Part shown: piece by piece, positions 32,085 to 44,408 of the stretch
Position numbering within the stretch: the stretch's first letter is position 1
How the letters are laid out: each line of letters begins with the position of its first letter
Origin: Sinotaia quadrata
Lineage: Eukaryota; Mollusca; Gastropoda; Architaenioglossa; Viviparidae
DNA length: 64,000 nucleotides
Direction: 5' to 3'
NCBI GenBank assembly: GCA_028829895.1
Contig: CM054182.1
Coordinates: forward strand, 31,838,379-31,902,378
Position numbers and translations under genes: made by a program
The notes under the pieces: model-generated
Seen by the model: the letters and a program-made list of their open reading frames with translations, nothing else
Database searches by the model: none
What the model was told of the DNA's origin: nothing

Positions 32085-33895
32085 TACGTTCGCTCGTTCC
32101 TACAGCAAATTAAAAATGTGACTGGTATCAAGCACAGGGTTTCGTGACGTCTTACGTTCCTACAGCAAATTAAAAATGTGACTGGTATCAAGCACAGGGT
32201 TTCGTGACGTCTTACGTTCCTACAGCAAATTAAAAATGTGACTGATATCAAGCACAGGGTTTCGTGACGTCTTACGTTCCTACAGCAAATTAAAAATGTG
32301 ACTGATATCAAGCACAGGGTTTCGTGACGTCTTACGTTCCTACAGCAAATTAAAAATGTGACTGATATCAAGCACAGAGTTTCGTGACGTCTTACGTTCC
32401 TACAGCAAATTAAAAATGTGACTGGTATCAAGCACAGGGTTTCGTGACGTCTTACGTTCCTACAGCAAATTAAAAATGTGACTGGTATCAAGCACAGGGT
32501 TTCGTGACGTCTTACGTTCCTACAGCAAATTAAAAATGTGACTGGTATCAAGCACAGGGTTTCGTGACGTCTTACGTTCCTACAGCAAATTAAAAATGTG
32601 ACTGGTATCAAGCACAGGGTTTCGTGACGTCTTACGTTCCTACAGCAAATTAAAAATGTGACTGATATCAAGCACAGGGTTTCGTGACGTCTTACGTTCC
32701 TACAGCAAATTAAAAATGTGACTGATATCAAGCACAGGGTTTCGTGACGTCTTACGTTCCTACAGCAAATTAAAAATGTGACTGATATCAAGCACAGGGT
32801 TTCGTGACGTCTTACGTTCCTACAGCAAATTAAAAATGTGACTGGTATCAAGCACAGGGTTTCGTGACGTCTTACGTTCCTACAGCAAATTAAAAATGTG
32901 ACTGATATCAAGCACAGAGTTTCGTGACGTCTTACGTTCCTACAGCAAATTAAAAATGTGACTGATATCAAGCACAGGGTTTCGTGACGTCTTACGTTCC
33001 TACAGCAAATTAAAAATGTGACAGATATCAAGCACAGAGTTTCGTGACGTCTTACGTTCCTACAGCAAATTAAAAATGTGACTGATATCAAGCACAGAGT
33101 TTCGTGACGTCTTACGTTCCTACAGCAAATTAAAAATGTGACTGATATCAAGCACAGAGTTTCGTGACGTCTTACGTTCCTACAGCAAATTAAAAATGTG
33201 ACTGATATCAAGCACAGGGTTTCGTGACGTCTTACGTTCCTACAGCAAATTAAAAATGTGACTGGTATCAAGCACAGAGTTTCGTGACGTCTTACGTTCC
33301 TACAGCAAATTAAAAATGTGACTGGTATCAAGCACAGGGTTTCGTGACGTCTTACGTTCCTACAGCAAATTAAAAATGTGACTGGTATCAAGCACAGGGT
33401 TTCGTGACGTCTTACGTTCCTACAGCAAATTAAAAATGTGACTGGTATCAAGCACATGGTTTCGTGACGTCTTACGTTGCTATAGTAAATTAAAATGTGA
33501 CTGATATCAAGCACATGGTTTCGTGACGTCTTACGTTCCTACAGCAAATTAAAAATGTGACTGATATCAAGCACATGGTTTCGTGACGTCTTACGTTGCT
33601 ATAGTAAATTAAAAATGTGACTGATATCAAGCACATGGTTTCGTGACGTCTTACGTTCCTACAGCAAATTAAAAATGTGACTGATATCAAGCACATGGTT
33701 TCGTGACGTCTTACGTTGCTATAGTAAATTAAAAATGCAACTGATATCAAGCACAGGGTTTCGTGACGTCTTACGTTGCTATAGTAAATTAAAAATGCAA
33801 CTGATATCAAGCACAGAGTTTCGTGACGTCTTACGTTGCTATAGCAAATTAAAAATGCAACTGGAATCAAGCACAGGGACGAGTTTCGTGACGTC
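32085..33895. repeat. 60-bp satellite, ~30 near-identical copies
   Basis: Exact 60-bp period. Unit starts TACAGCAAATTAAAAATGTG and ends TTTCGTGACGTCTTACGTTC. Over 32101-33420 copies differ almost only at two sites (GGTATCA/GATATCA and CACAGGG/CACAGAG). From 33420 a second unit type (TTGCTATAGTAAAT) alternates with the first as a 120-bp dimer, then dominates. Because 60 is 20 codons, the minus strand stays open for 476 codons (NVRRHETLCLISVTFLICCR repeated); a one-base deletion near 33493 breaks it. Not a credible gene. Confidence 0.98.
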
Positions 33896-34109
33896 TCCTT
33901 ATAAGACTGTCCCTTCTTTTGTCTCTACTCGATCATTAGTGACCAGTGACTTTACAGTCATACACAACCCCAATCCCATCAAATCCCATCGACAACAGCA
34001 GAACTTATTACATCCTAAACATTTGCCTTCACGTAATTTAGCAGTCCCTTCATCACCCCTCCCAACTCACCCTCACGTAACTCCAGTAAACAACCTGTTC
34101 TATACACAC
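33896..34109. other. C/A-rich spacer
   Basis: From about 33960 the plus strand is poor in G. Nothing else recognised. Confidence 0.5.
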
Positions 34110-34116
34110 ACACTCA

Positions 34117-34164
<48 letters not shown>
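34110..34164. repeat. (CA)n microsatellite
   Basis: About 27 CA units with two CTCA interruptions at the start. Confidence 0.98.
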
Positions 34165-34165
<1 letters not shown>

Positions 34166-34513
34166 TTCTTTTTTCCTGTAAGCCTAATCGCTCAAATTAC
34201 TTTTAAAACTTTCCTTAGATTTCTATCATTAGTTTTTGCTATAAACAGTCAAGCAGAATCTATCCGTCACTTTTCCTTCTTTTTCTTTTTTTACACTTGT
34301 GCTATTTTATTTTCTTTATTCTGGATTGTCTGTGTTATCAAACTTTACAGTTAGGCCATCATATCATTCTAAGCACACGCACCTAAATGGGACTAGTGCA
34401 TCAAAGATGGAATCCAAAGGCACAGAAGGGCACACAGGGCAGGTAATGCTCGCTTTCCAGAAAATTAGCTTGGTGTAAAGCTGGCGCTGATTCCCATTTA
34501 TTAAAATAGCTAA
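34165..34513. other. unassigned DNA
   Basis: T/C-rich start, nothing recognised. Confidence 0.5.
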
Positions 34514-34708
34514 TCATGTTATGTCCGATAACTCTTTCACAGAGTCACGTACGAGCGAGAGTGCTCTGGCCTGACGGCGGCGGAGACTTCGTGTCGCGGG
34601 CTGTGTTTGAAACACAGGGCCTTTTTCTTTCGCCGGGCCAGAGACAAGGTCAATAACCTGTTCAGGATGTTTAGGTAATACATCCGTTTTGTGTTCAAGG
34701 ATGGGGTA
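34514..34708 (-). CDS. possible coding exon without its own ATG, 64 codons
   Basis: Minus-strand frame open from a TAG at 34711 to TGA at 34514. It reads YPILEHKTDVLPKHPEQVID and continues through KEKGPVFQTQ and SLRRRQARALSLVRDSVKEL. The DNA is CpG-bearing and not repetitive. Charge and hydrophobic residues alternate as in a helical protein. It lacks an ATG, and an AG directly precedes the frame, though its polypyrimidine tract is weak. No family recognised. Confidence 0.2.
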   Translation of the reverse strand, partial: YPILEHKTDVLPKHPEQVIDLVSGPAKEKGPVFQTQPATRSLRRRQARALSLVRDSVKELSDIT

Positions 34709-34795
34709 CTAATCTTCTTTACGGGTATAAATTCCAGTGCTTAAGGGGTGGAGGTGAATTGTGATGCAATTCAACTAGCTTCAACATGTCTGAAG

Positions 34796-34998
34796 GTGAG
34801 TTAGATTGGTGTATAAGGTCAGTTTGTGACGGAATAGATTGGTGTATGAGGTCAGTTTGTGAAGGAATAGGTTGGTGTATGAGGTCAGTTTGTGAAGGAA
34901 TAGATTGGTGTATGAGGTCAGTTTGTGAAGGAATAGGTTGGTGTATGAAGTCAGTTTGTGAAGGAATAGGTTGGTGTATGAGGTCAGTTTGTGAAAGA
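34796..34998. repeat. 33-bp minisatellite, ~6 copies
   Basis: Unit GAAGGAATAGGTTGGTGTAT plus GAGGTCAGTTTGT. The 11-codon period keeps a 96-codon frame open (EGIGWCMRSVC repeated). Each unit also carries an AGGTCA half-site. Confidence 0.96.
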
Positions 34999-35789
34999 AG
35001 AGACCTCTCTCTTTGTATATGCTGTCTGCATGATTGGCTTAATATGCTAATCGTTTGTATAGTTATTGATTACTGATTTCAAACACAAGTAATTCGTTTA
35101 AATTTCAATAGGAAAAAAACAGAACATTTTAGCAAAATTATTTTATTAATTAAAAAGTGCAGTTTGATGTATGTGATTGTTATCTATCTAATATTAGAAT
35201 ACATTCGTCGAAAGTCAGTGATTATGTGTTAAAAAAGTTAATTTGCATTAAAAATATATCTCGACTGGAGAGTTCAGTGAGTCAAGTTTGAATTGAAAAG
35301 TAACTAGAGATTCCAGGATTTAACGCGTTTATAAGAATTTACTAACAGTTCATATTAATTCCAGTTTATTGATTCAGTTGCATATTTAAATTATCATCGC
35401 ACTTAAAATAGAAAAAACAAACAACTCCTGTACAAAAAGTAATTTAAACATTATATAAACAGCAAAGTTTTGTTTGCTAAAGATTTAAATTAAAAAGTTT
35501 GTATTCGTTTCCTTTCTAAGAAACGAATATTACATTAATATAATGTTTTCTGACGAAATATTTTGTGAAGAAAGCATATAAAACTGAAACTGATTTTTAG
35601 AGAGTTTCAATATTTTACGGCGACCGTGGAGAAAGGTAGCTTTAATTCCTTGATCAGCACGTTGGCCTAGATTTAGACATACAGTCAGTATTAACTAATA
35701 ACTATTTGAAACTATTGAAAACTAACAAGCCAACAGCCTCCATCAGAAAACCCAGCCCAATAAGGGCAGAACAATCGAGAAATGTTGCT
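34999..35789. other. unassigned AT-rich DNA
   Basis: Nothing recognised. Confidence 0.5.
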
Positions 35790-36047
35790 TTATTTAATTA
35801 ATCTTGAAACCCAGAGACGGTAACTCTGCCCCCAAAATCGAGTCACCATGATGACACGATCATACGTCTTTAAGTCTTCGTGCCAATATCGAAATTGAGT
35901 CCCCCCCTCCCTCCTCCCCGCCCCATCTCGTACAGAAAATAAAGTCGCGCCCTCGCATGACATCGCCAAAAGAAAGTCGCCCGGACATGGGTCCGGTTCT
36001 AGCTCAGAAACTTGTCCCAGGAATCGTCCGTCGAGTCGAACCAGCAA
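35790..36047 (-). CDS. unrecognised open frame in CpG-bearing DNA
   Basis: Frame of about 85 codons without an early ATG, containing LDGRFLGQVSELEPDPCPGD. GC-rich in its first half (a GGGGCGGGGAGG run breaks the pattern), AT-rich later. It could be an exon starting near 36060 or chance. No family recognised. Confidence 0.12.
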   Translation of the reverse strand: MLVRLDGRFLGQVSELEPDPCPGDFLLAMSCEGATLFSVRDGAGRREGGTQFRYWHEDLKTYDRVIMVTRFWGQSYRLWVSRLIK

Positions 36048-36844
36048 GCGAACGGAACGTTAAATAAGCCGGACCGTTTTTCTTTTTGATCTTGCGATAA
36101 CACCGTCCGCGTGCAAATACAAGAGCCCCTTGCACAGACTACGGCTTTGAAAGCATGTCTCTAGTGCAGCCCTCCTTTTTCAGGGCCCAGCTGCTAAGGG
36201 ATTGCTCTTCTTGCCATTGTTTGTCTTCTGTTCTTCTGTCAGACGAAAAAGACATCGCTTTCTAACTAACCGATCTTTTAAAAAAAAAAACCATAAAACC
36301 CCAGCAAAACAAAAAAAGATCGAGACATAACCCACCACCACCACCACCACTACCGGTATGGCTCTCGTGTTCTGAGTACGTTGAATTTTATTGTACCAAA
36401 TGTTTGTTATTCAGATTAAAATGTTCATCCTATTCAAAGATTTGTCGCTGTGGGTGTGGGTGAGATGGATGGAGGAGGGAGTGAGGAGAGGGAACGGCCA
36501 TGTGAATGAAGTATGCCAACGTTCCTTCGACAGATGGGATGAGAGAGACACAAAAACTGAGCCCGTTAGTCTCGGCCCGTTACAACTAGTTTGTGCTGTT
36601 TGTTCTTGAAAACAAGTACATTAAACACAGTATCGTAGTTTTGTCAAGCCAACGCTCGTTTGTGTTCTTGGGACAGCTGGCCGATGACCACTCTTGTTGA
36701 GACTGCTAGCAGAAAAAGTTCGAAAGAAGGCAATGTTAGAGAGTCAAAAAGGAGCACAAGTGCTTCATGGTGTGGGAGTATGACCTAATGTGGTTGCAAT
36801 AGGAGGAGGATACAAATTATGCTAATTAGCTTAATAGAGTATGA
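36048..36844. other. unassigned DNA
   Basis: (CCA)n at 36330-36351 and a GGAG-rich patch at 36460-36490. A 72-codon plus-strand frame at 36391-36609 has no recognisable motif. Confidence 0.45.
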
Positions 36845-37105
36845 GTAGTGATTTATATCTGTTCAACGTCATGGCACACAAGTAGTGATTTATATCTGTT
36901 CAACGCCATGGCGCACAAGTAGTGATTTATATCTGTTCAACGTCATGGCGCACAAGTAGTGATTTATATCTGTTCAACGTCATGGCGCACAAGTAGTGAT
37001 TTATATCTGTTCAACGTCATGGCGCACAAGTAGTGATTTATATCTGTTCAACGTCATGGCGCACAAGTAGTGATTTATATCTGTACAACGTCATGGCGCA
37101 CAGGC
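36845..37105. repeat. 37-bp minisatellite, 7 copies
   Basis: Unit CACAAGTAGTGATTTATATC plus TGTTCAACGTCATGGCG. Almost identical copies. Confidence 0.97.
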
Positions 37106-37616
37106 AGTGAATTCAAATCTGTTCATGAATATAGTGCACCAGCTTTGGTGTATGAGTGTCAGTGTGGGTGTTGTGGTTGTGAGTGTGAATTACTGGTAAG
37201 TATTTCCAATAACAACATAAAGCTCATGAGCAACGATGACAACAGCTTTTCAATCTTGTCTGTAAGCTTGACACCTGTACTAGAGATTGCAATCAGTAAT
37301 CTCTACCACTAGCATGAAGGAATGGGAGATGGGTATAGGAGAGGAGTGTGGGAGATGGGTGTAGAAGCGGCGCGAAAAGTCCGTTGGCTTTGGGATCAAG
37401 GAATCAATTTAAAAAAAAATCTGAAGCTCAGTGATCCGGTAAAAATGTCATTATCTAAAGGTAACTGTTACAGAAAAAGCAACATCATAAGTATTGGATT
37501 TGCTTAAAAAGTAATGATCTTTCTAAAAGGCAAACAGGTTAGGACCGTTAGGTCTTCATGTCAGGGTTAGCCGCACACCTTGTTCAATTGTTATATGATT
37601 TTTTTTTGATAATTTT
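37106..37616. other. unassigned DNA
   Basis: Short GGGAGATGGGT duplication near 37323-37360. Nothing else recognised. Confidence 0.5.
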
Positions 37617-37960
37617 TTTAAAACGTTTTCTCTGTTCCAAGCATAAAACAACATTTACAGTCACATAATCTTTCCGTGAGTGGAAAACTTCTTACTAAAG
37701 GAGAAGACAAATCGTACTTTAAATCTATATTTAGCGAGCCCCCATCCACCCACTTTCTTCTCCAATGTAAGAATGTTAATATGCATAAGTAGGTCAATAA
37801 CTTTAATAATAAATTTATTAAATGAACAATCAAATATACATATAACAATTACAATGAAATCAATTACTTGACATCAACAGTCCACAAACTCACGTTTGGA
37901 TAATTTTATGTCACATAGTCTCTCTCTCTATATATAAAGAAATAACATTACAGTTCAACT
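37617..37960 (-). mobile_element. family A dispersed repeat, internal fragment
   Basis: Shares AAACGTTTTCTCTGTTCC, CTTCTTACTAAAGGAGAAGA, ATCCACCCACTTTCTTCTCC and AATAAATTTATTAAATGAAC with the copy at 59038-59580. Both known ends are missing. Confidence 0.85.
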
Positions 37961-38377
37961 AAGGTAACAAAGGTATATTCACCAAGGTAACAAAGGTATA
38001 TTTGGTGAAGATGGGTTATAGAGAAAAAATAGTCCCTCTCTGAAAAACTCATGCATAGAATGAAACAATCGAAGTTCGCACTATGCAGAAGACATGCCGG
38101 ACAAGTGTATCGGGATCTCGATAAAGAGCTTAATGGCGACTTCACCGATTACTAGATTTTAACACTGACCCTCATAATATATGGATAGATTTCTTTGCGA
38201 ATCGGGTGTTCCTGTGGCCTTCAGTGTCAATCCCTCTAGAAGTCTAGATGCACATTCGTCTCGTCTTTCTCATACGTCACATGATGCACACAAATGAATA
38301 ACACTTCACAAATATGTACTAATATTAAACAACCAACGTATAGAGATAAGATATGACTTCGAATAATCCACTTTTTA
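37961..38377. other. unassigned, with 24-bp duplication
   Basis: AAGGTAACAAAGGTATATT is duplicated at 37963-38005, at the fragment edge. Nothing else recognised. Confidence 0.5.
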
Positions 38378-38380
38378 TGA

Positions 38381-38460
<80 letters not shown>

Positions 38461-38484
38461 CATCCATCCATCCATCCATCCATC
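38378..38484. repeat. (TATC)n(CATC)n microsatellite
   Basis: About twenty-one TATC units followed by six CATC units. Confidence 0.98.
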
Positions 38485-39103
38485 TATCTGTATGTCTGTC
38501 TGTTTGCTCAAGAAAACGTTGACACTTGCATTCACGGTTATAGAGTTAATTTAGACGAATATACTCATGTTGTTGTACATACTCTCTGGTAATTAATAAT
38601 ATTCTTTTCACGTGTGACAAAGAGTATATTTAAAAGTAGATTCGTGTTTTAAAATCGGAGGATTATTTGAAATTATTTCCTCGCACGTAATTCATCGGAC
38701 GTGTTCGTCTGTTTATGTATCCGCTATTTTCGCCTGCAAAAGTGGCTACAAGGTCGACGATGTTTACCCACTAAAGCCACCCCTACCAGGACAAGCGCAG
38801 TCACCTTGTTCTTATAATCTGGCAAGGTGCTCCACAAAGGCCTGCAGTGGCGTGCGAAGTTTTTTGTTAAAGAAATATATTATTTGTTATTCCATTCTTT
38901 CCTGTGGATTAAAGTTGGTTAGTTGTGTTTGTACCTAGCCGTGTTTGACCTCTACATAGGGCATTCCGTTACTCACCCACCCACCCACCACTCACGCACG
39001 AATGTATCGAACACTTATGCATGAAGGAACGAGTCTAACTGTGTTCTAATTTGCCAACAGTCTTCCCCCTACCCCTGCCCCTTTTCTGTCTGACCTCAAA
39101 CCT

Positions 39104-39104
<1 letters not shown>
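38485..39104. other. unassigned DNA
   Basis: (CCCA)n near 38976-38990. Nothing else recognised. Confidence 0.5.

Positions 39105-39182
<78 letters not shown>
39105..39182. repeat. (AC)n microsatellite
   Basis: About 38 uninterrupted AC units. Confidence 0.98.
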
Positions 39183-39186
<4 letters not shown>

Positions 39187-39410
39187 CACACATGCACGCG
39201 TGACAGCAGAGAAAGAATTATTGAAGTATTATGCATTAGTCAGTGCAAAGCTTTACCTTTAATTACACATACCCGACTGGACAAACACATAAACCTCTTA
39301 CTGATTGTGTTCTTTGCCCGTTTACTTTATGAAACTGACATCTAGCAGTTTGTATGTACAGATTCAGAAAGAATAAACAACACACAAAACAACAAAACCC
39401 CCAACCTTTG

Positions 39411-40788
39411 ACATCAACGCCACTTTGTTAATGATTATTATTATTATTAATTAATCTTTCATAACTAATTATAGGTGATGAAAATCTTAATTTATGTTAT
39501 TAATAATTCTCCAGCAGAAACCACTCTAACACTTTGCGGATATGCTGGTGCTGTAAACGTTTTCTCTTTTCTACCGCATTAAAGACAAACATTTACCGTC
39601 ACACAAAACCATCTTCGAATAATTTTATATCTATACAGTTTTATATCCTAAAATACAATTCAACAATAGTATCAATACAAATCATAAGATATTTCATATA
39701 AGAAAAAACAGAAATGGAGTTATTAGAGATAAGCAATAATAGTTTCTATGTAAACTGATTTAGTCACTGTTTCAATAGTCTTTCCTGCAATTTTGTAAAA
39801 AAGACACAAGTTTGTTGTCTGCAATTATTACATCAGTTTCATGTGTTTCTATTGCACATGGAATCACGGTTTCAATGCTATTCTCTTGAAGCTAACCTGG
39901 GTGTTCATTCATTGTACCAGTTCCTTCAAGCAGAAAAACAATTGTAGCAATTTCTAGCAACTTCTCTGTACCAGAAATTGTTCATATAGTCAGTATATCT
40001 TGCCTCCATACATCAATGGATGTATTCTTAAGCTACCACACTTTAGTAGAGGCTCCCTGCATCTACCATGGTTGTAGTGGTTTATAAGCAGTAAACCAGG
40101 AGGTTCAAATCAAACACAGATAGAAAGGCTGCTTTTCTCTGTAAATATATAATCAGGGAACGAACTCTAAGTTTCCAGTTTATCACTTTATAACTCCATT
40201 CTTTCTTACACTCCAATTTCAACTTACAGTTTCCTGCAACAGTATTTATTAGCCCGATACAAGCACACAGCATACTAAATAACACATATCAAATAATGTC
40301 AAGTGTTTAGCATACTATATATGAACAATTTACTTCAAACATTTGTAGAAATAATAGTCTACTCACATAATACATCTCTACATAAAACACAAGTATAACA
40401 TATCAGTAGCAAAAATGCAAGAAGTCCATTCTCACTCAAACAGTCAGTTAGCTCACCATTAAGCGAATGGCCACCTTTCATGACTGGACTTCTTTGCAAC
40501 ACTAAATGATTATACAATAGATTTCTGTACAGCAGGTAAACTTTTGGATCTCAGCCCATTGGCTGCTCTCCTTCTCATAAATCATAATCATTGGATAAAT
40601 AAAATTACTCACCCAGTCGGAATTAGTTTGCATTACATCAGCATTTTCTAACATTCTCAACTCGGGTGTTTACTTCACCTCAGACTCCCACAAAAATACC
40701 ATCGTAAGGAGTGCCGAAGGTCGGGTCACTCTGACAAACCAACAATTTATATAGGAATTAAATTTTAAAATAGGGATAGGCAAATTTA
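39411..40788 (-). mobile_element. family A dispersed repeat, near full-length with internal deletion
   Basis: Colinear with the reverse complement of the 52986-54625 copy. Plus-strand landmarks in order are CAACGCCACTTTGTTAATG, TTATTAATAATTCTCCAGCA, GTAAACGTTTTCTC, GCATCTACCATGGTTGTAG, AATATATAATCAGGGAACGA, CTCACATAATACATCTCTAC, CAGCCCATTGGCTG, AAGGTCGGGTCACT and the terminus GGGATAGGCAAATTTACT. It lacks the CCACCCACTTTCTTCTCC segment present in other copies. No long coding frame. Class unknown. Confidence 0.88.
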
Positions 40789-41751
40789 CTTCAAGACACA
40801 ACCAAACAAAAATTGAAAAAACAACCCAACCAAATAAATAAAAAGTCCACCCAACCCGCCAACCGAATGAATGTACCGAGTGAATGAAAAAGTAAGAGAA
40901 GAAAGGCAAAAGGAGAAAGAAGAAGTGAAGGAAATGGAAACATTTAAATGCTTTGTTTGTTAAAAAAAATATAAAACCGTCCAGCGTGAGCGTGTATTTG
41001 TGTATGCGTTTCTGTCCTCCCGCGCACCTGTGTGTCTGTGTATACGTAAGCTGACATAATTTATGTTGCTTACAAGAGTGTCTCCTCCCTCCCAAACATG
41101 GAAGTATTACAAGAGTTTACAGTTTGGAGCCAATATTTCACTCAACAAGCAGACATGCTCTAGACCTTATTCAAACTGGCCACCCCGTTTATCTCAGTGA
41201 CACAAGTGTTTGACGCTAAGGTTGGACAGACAGATCGTGGGCTATCTTACATTTTGAACTTATGAGTAACGCCTGCCTGCATTTCTCTCCCCTGCCAACC
41301 GTACGTACGCAGTGAGATTCTGAACACCCGTTTATGATTGATCAATCTACGACTGCAAAGCAAAGCAAAAAAATCCAACACAATTTTTTTAATTTATGTT
41401 TTTATTTGGAGACATCTAACCTAATCTGATATACATAAATCATGTAATAGCTTACTGATATTTTATAGTCCTCTTTCAGACATGACTTTACTTCCTTACG
41501 CTCGAGAGAGGGTGATTGGGAAGGCAGCTTCAACATGTTGGAATTGTGACGTCGACGATTGGATTAATACTACAAAATAAATCAAAGAAGTAGTCATGTT
41601 TTAAAATTCCGTCCTTATTTTTTGTTGTTGCTCATTTTGCGAATTCGGGCAGCACGCTTGTGAGTAAGGGACGTAACTCTAATCCTAACAAAGCCGCCGA
41701 GCGACAGGATAAAAAATACTCGAAGCAGGACGATGCTGAAGACAGACAGGT
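40789..41751. other. unassigned DNA
   Basis: A 141-codon minus-strand frame (40670-41095) is Phe-rich in its middle, spans the family A end and has no recognisable motif. Confidence 0.45.
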
Positions 41752-42020
41752 GTCCTTATTTTGTGTAACAGAACTTCAGTTACATGTACCGCTAAATATC
41801 CTTATTTTGTGTAACAGAACTTCAGTTACATGTGCCGCTAAGTATCCTTATTTTGTGTAACAGAACTTCAGTTACATGTGCCGCTAAGTATCCTTATTTT
41901 GTGTAACAGAACTTCAGTTACACGTGCCGCTAAGTATCCTTATTTTGTGTAACAGAACTTCAGTTGCTTGTGCCCCTTAAGTATCCTTACTTTGTGTAAT
42001 AGAACTTCAATTACGTGTGC
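41752..42020. repeat. 46-bp minisatellite, ~5.5 copies
   Basis: Unit CTTATTTTGTGTAACAGAAC plus TTCAGTTACATGTGCCGCTA. Confidence 0.96.
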
Positions 42021-42464
42021 CTAACGTGAAGTGGCAATTAAAAACAAATGTTAGATAAAATTTATCAATTTTTTTTTTGGTCCCGACTCACTCTTATCAA
42101 TAGAGTTTTTACTTCCCTTTCTTATTGGAGATAAAATTGCTGTGGATCGGGGCGGATGTTTAGGACACAATCTGTAAGGAAAAGAAGGGGAATAGCTTTT
42201 AGGTAATTATTACCGTTGACGATTTTTTTCTATTCTCGAAACCAAGAGACCTCAGTAGTCGCATTACCTTTGGCACCCCTCACTCACCCACAATGTAAAA
42301 TCCCCACAGAAAACTACCGTGTATGACTTTTTTCTCTCCACATTGCACGCCATACACTGTTCGTCATTGACTTAAAAAAAAAATCTCTCTTGTTCTTGAT
42401 TACAATGTTTATTTCCATTATTTTGTGTACACATTTATTTCCTAGTGTACATGGACAAACAATA
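42021..42464. other. unassigned DNA
   Basis: Nothing recognised. Confidence 0.5.
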
Positions 42465-42600
42465 CCGTGTACCTTTGGGCCTAATAGTACACTATGTACC
42501 TTTGGGCTTAGGAGTACACCATATACTGTTGGGGCTATTAGTACACCATGTACCATTGTGCCTAATAGTACACATGTACCTTTGTGCCTAAGAAGAATCT
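42465..42600. repeat. ~29-bp minisatellite, ~5 copies
   Basis: Unit TGTACCTTTGGGCCTAATAG plus TACACCA. Moderately diverged. Frames crossing it on both strands are repeat translations. Confidence 0.92.
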
Positions 42601-42912
42601 TGGTGATGATCATTCTACTTAGGTCTCCAGGGATGGGACCAAAAATCGCAAGAAGTACCAATATTGCTCTACCGCTCTCAGCAGACATTTCGGAGTAGGT
42701 GACGTTGTGGGACATCAATTCCAGTCTTTGTAAGGTCGATCACTCTCAGATGAAAAGAGCAAAGACAACATGCACACGGAAAAATAATCATGCTTTGCAT
42801 GAAATCACCCCACTTTTCTAATCCCCTATGTGCATGTTTATCTGCCACGTGCTCACCACGTCATCTGTCTGTGTGTACGTCACCATGTTCGTCATCATAT
42901 GCAATAGGCTTA
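42601..42912. other. unassigned spacer
   Basis: Nothing recognised. Confidence 0.5.
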
Positions 42913-42981
42913 GGGTTAATATGAAGTATTGGTCCTATTAAAAAAAGAGTTAATATGAAGTCTTGGTCCTATTAAAAAAAC
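42913..42981. repeat. 34-bp duplication, 2 copies
   Basis: Both copies read GTTAATATGAAG, TTGGTCCTATT and an A-run. Confidence 0.92.
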
Positions 42982-44408
42982 AAACTGTCTTTAAGTTTAT
43001 TTTTAAATAATCTTTACTTTTGTCCCATTAAGCTTCCATCTCACTATGAAGCAGACGACATCGTCATATTTTATCAGTACCATTCCAGAGCTCTTCAAAA
43101 TCAATTATTTAGGTATTCCATCAATCAGTTAATGAAAGCTCTTCTTATTAAATTTTTTTAATTTCAGAAGACATTTTCACTTACTTTAATATGACCAAAT
43201 CATGCCCACAGATTTGAGTTTACACATCTAAGGACTAAGGATGTAATAACATTTTGCTAAAGCTGTCTTCAATATTATTAAAAATTTGCATTTAATTGTA
43301 AAAATATTTTATTAACTTTCTTTTTGAAAATTACATTTAAATGTAAAAGATTAAAAAAATTCTTATTTTGATTGCACTTTAATTGTAAATAATTTTATTT
43401 TTCTAAAAATTGCATTTAATTGTTAAAAATATTTTTATAACTTTTTAAAATTAAGGGTGTCCAATGTTTTTGTTAAAGGTCACAAGCATTATTGCAGACA
43501 GGATCACAATCAGTAATCTGTCAATTCTAACCCTAATTGCCTAAGATATAGCATTATACAAATTAACAAGTTTTACTATAAAAGTACAATTTTAGTGAAA
43601 TCTTTAAAATTTCTCATCTTTAAAATGAGAAAAAAACAATGTTATCTTGATTAAAATTCATACATCTCAAAGATATATATATATATATATATTTTTAATA
43701 CTGCTAACTACAAAATGTCAATGCAAGACTTGGCATTTTACAAACGAGACTACCAATACCATAATATATGAAGTAGCAACACAATGACACCCAATATCAG
43801 GTATGATGGATGAAGCAGCAACACAAACTCTCCAGATGACTGTCCGTGATTCGTGATCTCACGTGCTTCATCCTGCAGAACACTTGCTCACATAAATATG
43901 TGGTACCAATTAGTGACGTCATGAAAATTGTTTGTTTTGGAAGACGTTATTTGAAAAGGACTGTTGTCCCAACAGTTTTCTTTCAGTTCAGACATCTTGT
44001 CTTCTCGATATTGACCTGTAAAATTGTGCATGTTTAGTGTTGAAATGCCTCTTCACGTTACACTCCTTAAAAAAAAAATGAAACAGCCTCATTACAAATC
44101 AAACAAATTGGCTTGTTCTTTAGTACAATAAACAAAAAGCTTAGGTATGTTCAACTCGCTTAAAGTGTTCTACATTTGTCGACAACATTTTTTTACCCAC
44201 TCGCCTTTGAAACCATGGCACTATTTAGCGGTGAACGAAAATAAACCAACTCACTGTAAATGGTATCAAACTCAGTTCCCCCAACAAATGGGAAAACTAT
44301 TTAAACTAAACTGCTGCCACTGAAAATGAATAAGCATTGAACAGCCGAGTCAGAAAACAATGGCTTTTAGCTGGCAGGTAAGTCAATTTAATACGCACTG
44401 CGCACCCC
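42982..44408. other. unassigned AT-rich DNA with decayed ~60-bp repeat
   Basis: At 43275-43450 words such as GCATTTAATTGTAAAAATAT recur about three times. A (TA)n tract lies at 43675-43692. Nothing else recognised. Confidence 0.5.

Noticed and set aside
32084..33514. 476-codon minus-strand open frame
   Set aside because: It is the translation of a 60-bp satellite (20 codons per unit). Divergence is not codon-structured and a one-base deletion ends it.
32085..33895. CRISPR-like regular repetition
   Set aside because: Repeats are directly adjacent with no unique spacers, in a eukaryotic window.
36391..36609. 72-codon plus-strand frame
   Set aside because: No motif or splice support; the central part comes from a GGAG-rich simple sequence.
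40670..41095. 141-codon minus-strand frame
   Set aside because: Overlaps the family A terminus and is dominated by Phe/Leu runs from A/T homopolymers.
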